Source of the DNA: a virus
Strand: one strand, 5' to 3'
IMG/VR virus record: IMGVR_UViG_3300045996_000864
Location: 1 to 47,501 of that record
DNA length: 47,501 bases
The notes beneath the pieces are model-generated. The model saw nothing but the letters and a program-made list of their open reading frames with translations, was not told the origin of the DNA and did not search any database. This document shows positions 35,720 through 45,800 of the stretch, one piece after another. The stretch's first letter is position 1; every line of letters begins with the position of its first letter. The position numbers and the translations under genes are program-made.

Positions 35720-35890
35720 GGTTTTGTACCTTTCGCCCTCTTGAGCCGCCGGACAGGCGAGGGGACACCTGCACGGGATTGCTTACTACGTGCCTATCGT
35801 TTACGCCGCTACGCACCTAGGCTCGTGCGAGCGGGATGTCACTAGTGTATAAGTCGCCACTTATATAGGCTGACCTGGGGGAATAGAAAA
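35720..35890 (-). promoter_or_regulatory. Control region upstream of scaffold-capsid genes, with palindromes
   Basis: It contains TATAAGT CGCC ACTTATA (35848-35865, perfect 7-bp arms) and GCTCG TG CGAGC (35821-35832). On the minus strand the first palindrome includes TATACA and TATATAA, which look like -10 elements. The region lies between a terminator and the scaffold gene. It is a likely late promoter with an operator, although no clear -35 box is visible. Confidence 0.55.
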
Positions 35891-35922
35891 CCGCCCCGTG
35901 CCCGAATGGGCAGAGGGGGCGG
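35891..35922 (-). terminator. Intrinsic terminator downstream of the 89-residue gene
   Basis: CCGCCCC (35891-35897) pairs with GGGGCGG (35916-35922), and an inner GCCC/GGGC extends the structure. On the minus strand TTTTCTATTCC follows. It ends the small gene at 35932-36201 and separates it from the capsid transcript. Confidence 0.8.
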
Positions 35923-35931
35923 CCGTGTTGA

Positions 35932-36201
35932 CTAGGCATCCGATCCGAATGCGGCGTCTCTCGCCCTGCGCAGGGCGCGGATCAGTCGATTGATCCCGTC
36001 TCGATCGAGCGTCACATGCCACCCGAAGAACGGGTCGCCCTGGATCGTTTCGTCGCGCTCATCGCTGCCGCGACCGTCTTCGCCCAGGCGAAGAGTGCTG
36101 TGCGTGTTCGCGGTGGCCAACTGCACATGCGAATCCGCTCGCCAGCTGACCTCTGTGCGCAGGCCATCGATGGCTGCGCAATTGACATTCTCCTTGGGCA
36201 T
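35932..36201 (-). CDS. Small conserved actinophage protein in its own transcription unit
   Basis: From the preferred ATG (MPKENVNCAAIDGLRTEVSW) this is 89 residues. It continues RADSHVQLATANTHSTLRLG and ends in the pattern GWHVTLDRDGINRLIRALRRARDAAFGSDA. That 'DRxGINRLIRxLRRARDxAFG' ending is shared by small proteins in many Streptomyces-type phages; function unknown. A 17-bp palindrome lies upstream and an intrinsic terminator downstream. This makes it a self-contained insert within the late genes, like a moron. An in-frame ATG at 36219 is an alternative start. Confidence 0.78.
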   Translation of the reverse strand: MPKENVNCAAIDGLRTEVSWRADSHVQLATANTHSTLRLGEDGRGSDERDETIQGDPFFGWHVTLDRDGINRLIRALRRARDAAFGSDA

Positions 36202-36281
36202 CTCGCCCCACCTTTCCATCCCGGAAGTCCAACGTGATTGCCGGACCCCTCAATGGTAGAAAGGCGGAAATCGATACCCAC

Positions 36282-36298
36282 GTCAGATTGAATCTGAC
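36282..36298. promoter_or_regulatory. Perfect palindrome GTCAGATT G AATCTGAC
   Basis: Eight-bp arms flank a single base, just after the stop of the 277-residue internal virion gene and upstream of the 89-residue gene. It could be an operator for that gene's own promoter. There is no U-tract after it on the minus strand. Confidence 0.55.
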
Positions 36299-36300
36299 TA

Positions 36301-37134
36301 TCAGTACGAGCCCGAGCGGTCCCGCATCAGCGAAGACTGCGTGCCCAAGTAGTTCTCCTCGAACCGGGCCGTGTCCGTGTTCAGCACCTTCTTGCGCTTC
36401 TGCTCCGCGTTCTGGTCATTCAGCAGGGCCGCGTTCTCCTGCTCCTCGCGGGACAGGTTCACGCCCGCGGTGCGAGCCAGGAAGCCCTCGTACTCTTCGC
36501 GGCCGGCGATCTCCCGATAGCCGTCGCGGGCCTCGGCAGCGGTGACGCCCGAGTCGGCGAGCTGACCCAACCGTTCGGTGTCCAGTACTGACCGATCGCC
36601 GAGCGCCTTCACGTTCTCGGCGCCCAGTGAGTAAATGGCGGACTGACGCTTCAGGTTGGTCTCCGTCACGTTCGGATCCATGAGCGCACGCAGCGCGTCG
36701 CGTGGCGTGAGCCCGTGCTGAGCCCAGGCGTCCTTGACCTCGCGCGGCTGCATGTCCCAGTTCTCCTGGTACATGCCCAGGCGATCGTTCAGTTCCTGCG
36801 GGCTGAGATCGTTGGAGATCCACTTGTTGAGGTTGTCCTGCGTGTCGTACTCGCCCGAGCCAACATACCTGCGGACCACGTTCTTCAGGCTCGCCTCGGT
36901 CGCCAGGAACTCGGCCTCGGACAAGGCGGGCAGTCCGTTGCGTACCCGCTCCAGGTTGCCCTTGAACCGAGTCTTGTACGCCTCGGTTTCGCGCAGTTTG
37001 ATGGGGATCACCTCGGCCGTGTCACCGGCTGTCAGCATGTCCCGGATGTCGCCGGACAGCGACGTGAGTCCCCACTGCTGAAGCAAGCTGCTCAGCATGG
37101 CGAAGGCGTTGTTGTCGAACGTGGGCGCTGTCAT
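36301..37134 (-). CDS. Internal virion protein, 277 residues
   Basis: The N-terminal part (NNAFAMLSSLLQQWGLTSLS) and IPIKLRETEAYKTRFKGNLE then VRNGLPALSEAEFLATEASL match a protein type found beside structural genes in several phage groups. The rest is helical and charged (DNLNKWISNDLSPQELNDRL). It lies between scaffold and the related 303-residue protein. Together with that protein and the very large one upstream, it may form the ejected core complex of a short-tailed phage. Confidence 0.74.
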   Translation of the reverse strand: MTAPTFDNNAFAMLSSLLQQWGLTSLSGDIRDMLTAGDTAEVIPIKLRETEAYKTRFKGNLERVRNGLPALSEAEFLATEASLKNVVRRYVGSGEYDTQDNLNKWISNDLSPQELNDRLGMYQENWDMQPREVKDAWAQHGLTPRDALRALMDPNVTETNLKRQSAIYSLGAENVKALGDRSVLDTERLGQLADSGVTAAEARDGYREIAGREEYEGFLARTAGVNLSREEQENAALLNDQNAEQKRKKVLNTDTARFEENYLGTQSSLMRDRSGSY

Positions 37135-38042
37135 CCGATCATCCCAAACGCTTTGCCGATCACCGTCGCCGTTTCAGCCACGGCCTGCCTGGCATTGTTC
37201 GTGTAGCCCCACCGCTGGTCCTTACGCAGCTCCTGCTGCGCCTGCCACACCGGCACCGCGGCCGGAGGCTTACCCGCCTCCGCCTTGCCCTGCATCCACT
37301 GCTGTAGGTACCGGTCGTCCAAACCCACGTCCTGTGGGTTCAGTTCCAGCGTTTGGCTGTAGATATCGATATAGGGCTGGGCGATGTCCTGCACCGTCTC
37401 GCCTGCCTTGATGCGGTCAGCGAACGGCGCGTACTTGCTGGCCGCATAGTTCTTCAGCTTCTCCTGCCATGCCACCAGGCCGGTGGTGCGGTCCTGGCTG
37501 TTGCTGAAGCTGTCGCCCACCGCCTTGCGGATCTGGGCCTCCAGGTCCTGCGGCACGTAGCCGTAGGCCGATGCCAGCTGCTGGGCGTCCGACATGCGGG
37601 CACCGACCTCGCCGCCTACGGTCGTGACCTTGCCTGCTCGACCCAGGGAGAAGATGGCATTGAACACCCACGTGTCCATCATCTTCTCGTCGTAGCCCCG
37701 GAGCTGGCCTTCCAGCCAGATCTTCTGGGCCGCCTCGTGCGGCACGCCCTGGAACCCGTAGGTCAGGGCCCGTTGCGTGACTTCGTCGCCGCCGGTCAGC
37801 ATCGCCCTGCGGGCGGATGCCGGGTCTGCGATCTGCTGGGTTACCCACTGGCGAGTCTGGGCTGGCGTGGCCTTCCACCAGTGGGTTTGAGCCACTGACA
37901 TCTGGAAGCGCTCGGCAGTCCACTTCTCCCGAACGGCCGTCTGCATGAGCGTGCCGATTTCGGGCACGGCCTGCGCCAGCATGGCCACGAAGCCATACTG
38001 GGCTTTGATGTCCTCCGGCGTCGGAGGCGCGGGGGCCGTCAT
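37131..38042 (-). CDS. Internal virion protein, 303 residues
   Basis: This protein resembles the next gene's product in design. It has an N-terminal helix pair (AQYGFVAMLAQAVPEIGTLM, QTAVREKWTAERFQMSVAQT), a long helical middle (SDAQQLASAYGYVPQDLEAQ), and a C-terminal basic segment. The segment SVAQTHWWKATPAQTRQW recalls structural proteins in phages of actinobacteria. The start overlaps the preceding 588-residue gene and its end overlaps the 277-residue gene, so the three are co-translated. The role inside the virion is inferred. Confidence 0.74.
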   Translation of the reverse strand: MTAPAPPTPEDIKAQYGFVAMLAQAVPEIGTLMQTAVREKWTAERFQMSVAQTHWWKATPAQTRQWVTQQIADPASARRAMLTGGDEVTQRALTYGFQGVPHEAAQKIWLEGQLRGYDEKMMDTWVFNAIFSLGRAGKVTTVGGEVGARMSDAQQLASAYGYVPQDLEAQIRKAVGDSFSNSQDRTTGLVAWQEKLKNYAASKYAPFADRIKAGETVQDIAQPYIDIYSQTLELNPQDVGLDDRYLQQWMQGKAEAGKPPAAVPVWQAQQELRKDQRWGYTNNARQAVAETATVIGKAFGMIG

Positions 38043-39805
38043 GAGAGACCTCCGAACGGATTCGAGCTACCCATCATGTTGAAGAACTCCACCGCCAGAT
38101 TCCCGTACTGGTTCGCCGCGGCCTGCTCGGCGAAGTGGCTGGTGACCCAGGCCACCGCCTGGCCCTCCGGGTCCAACTGCGTGTTCGACTGGCCGGCGTA
38201 GTACGCGGCTGAGGACTGCTCCTCCAGCTTGTGGTAGTACTGCACGAACAGCGCCGATTCCTCGGGAGTCAGCTCCCGACCCATCCGCTGGCGGGCGATC
38301 GAACCCACCATCGAGGTGAGCATGGTGGCGTCGCTGTAGCGCACCGCGCCAGAGCCACCACCGCCTCCACCTCCGTACCCGCCACCGCCCCCGTAGCCCC
38401 AGCCGCCTCCGCCGTAGCCACCGTCGGAGTCGTACTCGTCGCCCACCTCAGTGGCGATATCCAGCCCGAGCGCGACCAGTTCAGAGATCGAGTCGTCGAT
38501 GGCGACCTCATCGCCCTGGTTCTGCAAGATGACCATTTCGTTAGCCAGCCACTTCAGGGCCTTCATGTCCTCGGCCCCGGCGATGCCCTTCACGGGGTTG
38601 CCGTCAGCGTCAACGATCAGGCGGGACGCCTGGCTGTTGGAAGACGAGTCCGAGCCGTATGCCGAGGCGGCGGCGAGGGCGGTAATCATCTCGGCCGCGA
38701 ACACTGGATCGTGGCGCATCTGCGCGTACTTGGCCTGAATCCACTGATCCGCGGTAACAACCACCAGCAGGCCAGTCTCGTCACGAGTCACCAAGTACGG
38801 GGCCAGGTTGCCTGGGCCTGTGACCGAGGAGAACGAGCCGGAGTCGACTAGGCCCATGAAAGTGCCGTCGCCCGTGTCGTCCTCGCCCAGCTCGACATCG
38901 CCAGTCTTGTTCTTGTTGCTCTTCCACTCCGCCACCTTCAGGCGATACGTGGACCACACGCTCAGTTCGTTGAGTGCCGCCAGCAGCGGGTTGTCGATCA
39001 GGTCGTCGTTGGTGAAGTACCGGCTACGGGACTCGGCGCGGAAACCGTCGGCCAGCTCCGAGCCCAGCAGGAACCGGGCTGAATCCTGGAGGGGATCCTT
39101 CTTGATGTCCTCCACCATCTGCTCGACCGTCTTAGCGTGTCGGCCACCCTCGCGCAGTTCGCGCTCGTTCTTGCGAGCCTCTTCCTGCTGCTCCGGCGAC
39201 ATGCCCCCGAAGCGGTTGATCTCGTTCGGGTCGACCATCGTCTTGGGCTGAATGCCCATGAACGACTCGCCCGGCAAACGCGATCCCGGCTTGCCGCCTG
39301 GGCCGTCGTTCAGATAAGTGACGTTCGAGGTACCGCCCGGCACCGGCATGGCATCAGGATCGAGGGCGTTGCCTATCAAGTCCTGAGCGCCAATTGGAGG
39401 CGTGCCCCGCCTGGGATCACCCAAGGCAAACGGGCCCATGGTCGCCTGACTGGCGACATACCCCGAATTCCTCCGAGGATCCCCGAGGGGGAATGGACCC
39501 ATTTGGGAACGGTCACCGCCGTTCAGCCCGAGCAGGTCTGGTGAGGGCGTGCGGGGACTTGGCGGTTGAAATACGGGCGTCGGCGCTGGCGTCGGAGGAC
39601 GGCGGTAGCCCCCATCAGGGGACACCGTGCGACCTCGTGGAAGGGGTGACCGGCGCCCTCTGGGCCGACCAGTCCACGGCGCGACGATGCCTCGCCGCTT
39701 GAAGTCGGCCGCGACACGGGCGCGGGCAGCGGCATTCGCCGCGGCTACGCGCTGCGCCGCTGCCACGGCGGCAGCCCCTGAGTTGACGCTAGCTTCCCAT
39801 GCCAC
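38039..39805 (-). CDS. Virion structural protein with Pro- and Gly-rich tracts, 588 residues
   Basis: The first 60 residues are Ala- and Arg-rich and possibly DNA-binding (AAAVAAAQRVAAANAAARAR). Residues 60-190 are Pro-rich with near-repeats MGPFPLGDPRR and MGPFALGDPRR. The middle is helical and acidic (TVEQMVEDIKKDPLQDSARF). A low-complexity Gly/Tyr tract (GGYGGGGWGYGGGGGYGGGG) lies near residues 470-490, and the C-terminus is helical. It resembles no enzyme. The layout suits a flexible internal protein that is released with the DNA. The GTG start lies four bases after the stop of the large protein. Confidence 0.74.
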   Translation of the reverse strand: MAWEASVNSGAAAVAAAQRVAAANAAARARVAADFKRRGIVAPWTGRPRGRRSPLPRGRTVSPDGGYRRPPTPAPTPVFQPPSPRTPSPDLLGLNGGDRSQMGPFPLGDPRRNSGYVASQATMGPFALGDPRRGTPPIGAQDLIGNALDPDAMPVPGGTSNVTYLNDGPGGKPGSRLPGESFMGIQPKTMVDPNEINRFGGMSPEQQEEARKNERELREGGRHAKTVEQMVEDIKKDPLQDSARFLLGSELADGFRAESRSRYFTNDDLIDNPLLAALNELSVWSTYRLKVAEWKSNKNKTGDVELGEDDTGDGTFMGLVDSGSFSSVTGPGNLAPYLVTRDETGLLVVVTADQWIQAKYAQMRHDPVFAAEMITALAAASAYGSDSSSNSQASRLIVDADGNPVKGIAGAEDMKALKWLANEMVILQNQGDEVAIDDSISELVALGLDIATEVGDEYDSDGGYGGGGWGYGGGGGYGGGGGGGSGAVRYSDATMLTSMVGSIARQRMGRELTPEESALFVQYYHKLEEQSSAAYYAGQSNTQLDPEGQAVAWVTSHFAEQAAANQYGNLAVEFFNMMGSSNPFGGLS

Positions 39806-39809
39806 AGGT

Positions 39810-42800
39810 CTACCGACCTTCCGTTACGCGCATCAGGTTCCACAGGCCAGACAATTGGCCGGACTGGGATTCAATCGCCTGGCGGTCCTCCATCGAGAGG
39901 CCCGACAACGGCGTACCCAGCCACTTGATATCGCCCTGGCGCTGATACTGGCTGTTCAGCTTCGAGCGGCCGGCGTTGTCGTAGAACGACACCTTCATGT
40001 ACGCCTCGCGGTACTCCTGGTAGTCAGCCCACATCTCGTTGATCTGTGGGCGCAGGGACGCGAGGTTCTCGGGGAGAGGGTCGGTACCATCCGCCAGCCG
40101 GCCCAGGCCGGGCGCAATCTCGCCGTGAACAAAGTCGGGGTTTGAGCGGCGGTTAAGCTCGGCTGCTGCCAGCGGGTGAGAACGGATCCAGCCGTCCTCC
40201 CACTCGCCCAGTTTAGCGTAGACGGATTTCTCTAGGCTGGGCTGCTGCTTGGCCGCAGCGAAATAGCGGGAGCGGGTCGAGTAGTACTCGTCCAGGTCAT
40301 TCGACAAAGTGACATCCAGGTAGAACTCTTCGATGTCCTTGTGCGTGCGAATGTCACTCTTCAACTGAAGCTTGTACGCCTCATTCGAGAAGTCGCCGTC
40401 CGCCGTCGACTTCGGCATGAGTGCTATCGCCAGTGTCGGATTGCCCCTCGCGAACTCTTGGTTCTCGAACAGCCAGCGGGTGGCCTCGATCGTGTAGGGC
40501 ACGTAGCCCTCATCCACGCCGGCCACCTTCGTGGAACCTGTGGAGAATGCGGCGGGATTCACGATCAGCTCGCCGGGGTAGCGGCGGGCGAACTCCATCA
40601 CCGCTTCCGAATCGGCCCGGAAGAAGTTGTCCGGGTACTTCTGGGCCAGCTCGTTGCGGATATCGAAGAACTCGGCGCGCAGGTTCGGCAGACCCTGAAG
40701 GCGAGCCAGAATGTCCACGTCGATGCCGTCGGGGTCTGCCACCTGGGGAGCCGCGGGGAGGAACGTGCCGAACACGGCCCGCTGGATCATGATGTTGGTG
40801 GTGGTGGCCTTCACGGCATCCAGGTAGCGGGACCGCTCAGCCGGCGAGGCATCCGCCTCGGGCGTCAGCCCGGCGGCCTCCGCGTACATGAGGGCGGCGC
40901 GCATAGCCGACTGGAACTGGCCATCCGCATCATCTTTCGATGCGAACACCGCGAAGCGGGAGAACATGGAAGGCAGCATGTTCTTCAGCGAGAACGGCCC
41001 TTCCGTTCCCTCGAAGTCGGCGCCGCCAGCGAAGCCTCGCTTCAGGCGCTCCAGTTCCACTGTGGCCGATGGCCAGATCTTCTCGGCCGCGGTCATGGTC
41101 ATGCCGAAGATGGGGTTGGCGGAGAACTGCAACGGGTTGGAGAAGCCGGGGTTGAGGAACCGGACCTGCGACTTGAGGCCGTCGAACTGGGGGACTCTCA
41201 GGATCTCGTCGGGCGCCAAGCCAAGACCGGCGAAGGCGTCGGCCAAGACCCGCTGCGCGAGTGCCGTACCGGGGTATGTGAAGGTCAGGTGGTGCTCGGT
41301 GTTGCCCTCTTCGTCCTGGAACGGCTCGTAGTGCACGATGCCCGTGTGCACGCCAGCCTGCATCAGAATGTTGGCACGAGCGAGGCCCTCCGGGTTGGCC
41401 CTCGTAGCGTTGACCAGGCGGCGCAGGAAGTCCTCCTGCGCACGCTGGAACATCAGCCACTTGTCGGCCATCTCGGAGAAGACGCTCTTCTCCATGGGGT
41501 TGTCGGTGCCCTGGAACGTGCGAGCCACGGCCCGCCGGTTCACGGCGGCCTCCACCATGAACGCGGCCTGCTCAGGCTTCATGCCCTTGTCGATCAGCCC
41601 CTGCATGAGCGGGGACAGTTCGTCCTGTGCGATGCGCCGGTTGGCGGTGAACGCCGGCATGATGAACAGCTTGTCCAGTGGGTCGGCCACGACCGCCCCG
41701 TAGGCGCGGGTGGCCAGGTTCGACAGGCCCCGGGTGAAGCCCTGCTTCTCGGGGATCATGGGCGCGTAAATAGGTGCGACCATGCCGTCCGGGCGGACCT
41801 GCGCCGGCAGTTCGCCCAGCTCCTTGGCGGACAACTCCTCGCCCGCGGACAGCTTGCGGAGCAGCGGCTCCGCCTCGTCCGGGAACTGGATGTCCAGCTT
41901 CCCGTCGATCCGGGTCACCTTCCCACCCATGTGGTGAACCAAGTCGTTCACGGCGCGCTGCGCGGCGTGCTGTGCCGCGGCCATGCGATCGGCCGGGTTG
42001 CGGACCGGCTTCCCGTTGGGCAGGTACTGGAGTGCGGCACCATTGGCGCGCATACTCGCGCCCAGCTCATGCTCGCCGTACAGGTGCGTCATCAGATCGT
42101 CAGCGTTCTTGAAGCGCTCCGCCCCGATGCCGAGATCGGCTAGTTCGACCGCCAGTTCATCGGCGACCTGAGCGTCCAGGTCCGGGCGGATCTCAGGCGC
42201 TGGCGCCGTGACACGGCGGCGCTTCGTCACCTCAGGCCGCTCCGGAAGCGTCTTGGGCGCATCCAGCACAGACTTGTCGATCTGAATCAAGTGCATGTCG
42301 CTGCCGCCGACGTGGAGAGCGGCGGCGCGCTGCGACTCGGTGAGCGCCTTCTGGTTGACCTCGTTGATAATGCGGACTTCGGGCAGTGCATCCAGCGCCT
42401 TCAGCGCCTCGTCAACCTGCTCGCGAGACAGGCCGGCTAGGTGGGAGCGCACCTTGTCCAGCGGCACCCAACCGCCGGTGCGCGACTCGATGGCCCTGAC
42501 CGCGTCGTACACGTGGTCGGTGTCGGCGGTGGCCGTGAACGGAGGCAGGTTGACTCCGGTCGGCACTTCCTCGACGACCTCTTCGGCGGCGCGAGGAGGG
42601 AGGGCGCTGACCCTTCGCGACTCGTCGACGTTGGCGAGCGCCTTCTTGGCGATCAACCGTATGGCCATCTTGCCGACGGGATCCGACTGGCGCCGACCCA
42701 GCTCGGCTGCCCACAGGTGCGGGTTAGTGTCAGCCCACTCGTACCCGTTCACGATCTTCACCGGTCGGAACGAGATGTTCCTGCCCGCGGCATCGGTGAT

Positions 42801-45800
42801 GCGCCTCCGGTCCACATGCGTGGAGCGCTCCGCCATGTTCCACGCGTAGGACTCGGCCGCGCTGCCGAACTGCTTGGCGGCGCCTTCCAGCATCAGCTGA
42901 GCCAGCTCAGCGTCTAGGTGCTCGTCGAGCGGGGTGTCTTCCAGGTTGCCACCCTTGCGCTCTGCACGTGCGGCGCGCACCTTTCGGACCCTGTCCAGCG
43001 GTCCGATCATTGCGAGGTGGCGGACCTTGCGTTCCGAACCCGAGGCCAGCAGCTCCCCGTACTCCTGAAGGTCCACGTCCTGCGACAGGCGGGCCATCAC
43101 CTCGGCCGCGCCGGGGTTGTAGCCCTCCTTCTGGAGCATGGACGCCACGGTGTTCACGTACCGCTCAGGCTGGGCGCGGCGCACGTTCTCCAGCATCGCC
43201 AAGTCATCGGGGTTCAGATTGTTGACGCTATTCGCCAGTCGCTCCAGGTCGTGATCGGCGACCTTGCGGTTCAGCACATCCGACTTCACGGCCTTGCGAG
43301 CTTTGCGGTACTCGCCAAGCACCTTCGGGTCACGCCACGCCGAGAACACCGCCAGCTCAAGACCCTGCCGGAACATGTTTGACCAGGTGGTGACCTTCGA
43401 ACTCTTCCACGCGCGCACGAGGGCGTTCGCCGTCTGACCGTCGGAGGTACGGGTGACGGCGTTCAGCAGCCAGTTGCGGTTGCTCAAGCCACGCAACTCG
43501 CGCCAGTTGGGCAGCTCGAAGCCCTCGGACAGCTGCCAGGGGTGCACTGCGGCCGGCATCTTCAGGTCGCCCACGCGGATGTAGTTGCCATCCGGCGTGG
43601 TGTAGTACTCGCGCGGACCCGACTTGTACCCGTTGATGTACTCGCCCTGTGGGACCAGGCCCTTCGTGAGCTGGTCCACGATCTTCTGCGACTCGGGCGT
43701 GTTCCGCAGATTCATCACGTTCAGCAGGGAGCCCATGGTTTGGCGGGTCATGGCCCACCGTTCCGCCGGGTTGGCTCCGGCGTACATGGTGGTCATCATC
43801 TGCGCTTGTCGGCGCGGCATGAACTGGCTGACCAGCTGGCCGAATACCTTCACCGAGTCCGGGGAGGACGGCACGATGACCTTGTTCGAGAACGTCTTCT
43901 CGAACGCTCGCCACCCGCGGCTGTACATGTGGGTGATGCCGAACGTGTAGTTGTTGCGGTACCACTCGCTGGCCTCGGGGGACACCAGCGTGTCCCACCT
44001 GCCAGCCTCGTCCGCAACCAGATGTCCGTCGAGGTCCAGCGGCTTCTTGCCGACCTCCCTCAGCTGCTTCATCACCGACTTGTCGCGCCGGTTGAACGCC
44101 TCCAGCACTGGTGCGATCTTGTCCCTGATCGCCCCGTTGATGGACAGCTGCCCGGGTAGCAGGAGGCGGCTGCCGGTGATCTCGCGGCCAGAGGCTGCGG
44201 CATCCATGAGGATGAAGGTGGACAGTTCCTCAGCCACCTTGGCGCGCTCCGCGGCGCGCTGCTCGGCCGTGAGCTTCGTGCCGTCGTCGTTGGTGTAGCG
44301 CCACAGGGGCTTACCGTCACCCGAAGAATCCAGGACCCAAGGCTGAATGTCGCGGCCAGTCTCGGCCGCTTTCCTCGCCTCCGGCAGTGCCTCTTCCACG
44401 GTGCGTGCCCGCACTTGACCGACGTTACCCGTCCGCTGCCCTACCAGCAGGTCCAGGGTCTTGTCGTAGCCCACGTACTTGCGGTTCCAGGAGGCCCGCA
44501 GCTTTGCTGCCGCGGGGGTGTCCAGGCCGACGCGAACCATCTCGTCGGCGGTCTCCATGGCCTGATCGAACCGCTTAGCAACGGCGCCCTTGGGGGCGTA
44601 GTTGTCGTCAGATGCGGCCAGCATGCGGGTAGCCTCGTCCAGCCTGTTGGCCGGCTGGAGCGCGAGCCCGTAGCGCGCTGCGCGGACAGCCTGGTAGCCC
44701 TTGGTGGCCAAAACGGTGGGGTCCAACTGCCAGGTGACGATGACTTCCAGGGCTGCGGAGGTAATGGCCCGGCCGGGGGAGTTCGGCCCGAACCACTGGC
44801 CGGGCTCCTGCTCCTTGTCGGTCATGAAGCCCTTGAGGATCCCGTATCCCAGACTGTCCTGCGACATGTCGCCGACCGCGCCAAGCAGCTCCTCGGCCTT
44901 CGGGTCCGTGGAGGCGCGCAGTACGAGGTCCTGCGCCTGCGGGGACAAGGCGGGGAATGCCCTGGCCAAGTCCTCCACCGCACCCGTTGTGACGATCTCG
45001 CGAGCGGCATCCACGTCCTCGGGGGACCAGCGCTTGTAGCCCTTCAGTTGCTCAATGTGCTCGTCGGTGACGGGTGCGCGCACTTCGCCGAAGTCTTGCG
45101 AGTAGTGGTTGATCCGGTCGCCCAGGCGATCCGGGTTCAGGCCAGCGTTCTTGATGTCCTGACGCTGTTCATCGGACTGGACTCCGGCGCCCAGGCGGCC
45201 CAGGCCCTCCGCGTAGTTGACGATGCCTTCGGTGAGGCCCAGGCCAAGGGAAAGGACGCCGCCTATGACGGGGATGCGGTCGACCCCTTCGTTGGCCCAC
45301 TGGAGGCCGTCGTCTACCGGGCTGTCAGTGGCATACCCGGCCGATAGCGGGGCCTGCACCGCGCGGTTCCAGGTCCAGGTGGCACCCTCAACCGCTTTCT
45401 CGCCAAGCCACGCCGCACCAGAACCCACATCCGCTACGCGGTTGGCGAACCAGCCCAGAACACCGCCCTCTTCTTCGGGCTTCGGGGCCTTGTCGTTCAG
45501 CTCCTTCAGTCGACCCTCGTAGGTGTCGGCCGTGGTCTCGTACGGGCTGCGGTTGGCGACCGATTCTTCCTGCGAGGTGTAGCCGGCGGTGTTCAGCTTC
45601 TTGCTGACATCTCGCGCCTTGCTGGCGTAGAACGCATCGAAACTGCGCATGGCCAGGGCCAGCGGCACGTCGGCATCGGCGAACGCCTTGAGCAGGTCGG
45701 GTTCGTCGCGGAACATGCCGTGACGCTGGAGCGTGGTGGAGTAGCGGATTCGCCGGTCCTCCACCGGTCGGCGGGCCGCGTTGACAATCCGGTCAGGATC

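Noticed and set aside
40341-42143. 600-residue plus-strand open frame opposite the large virion protein
   Set aside because: It is antisense to a gene conserved at protein level, with composition typical of reverse-complemented GC-rich codons and no promoter or ribosome site.
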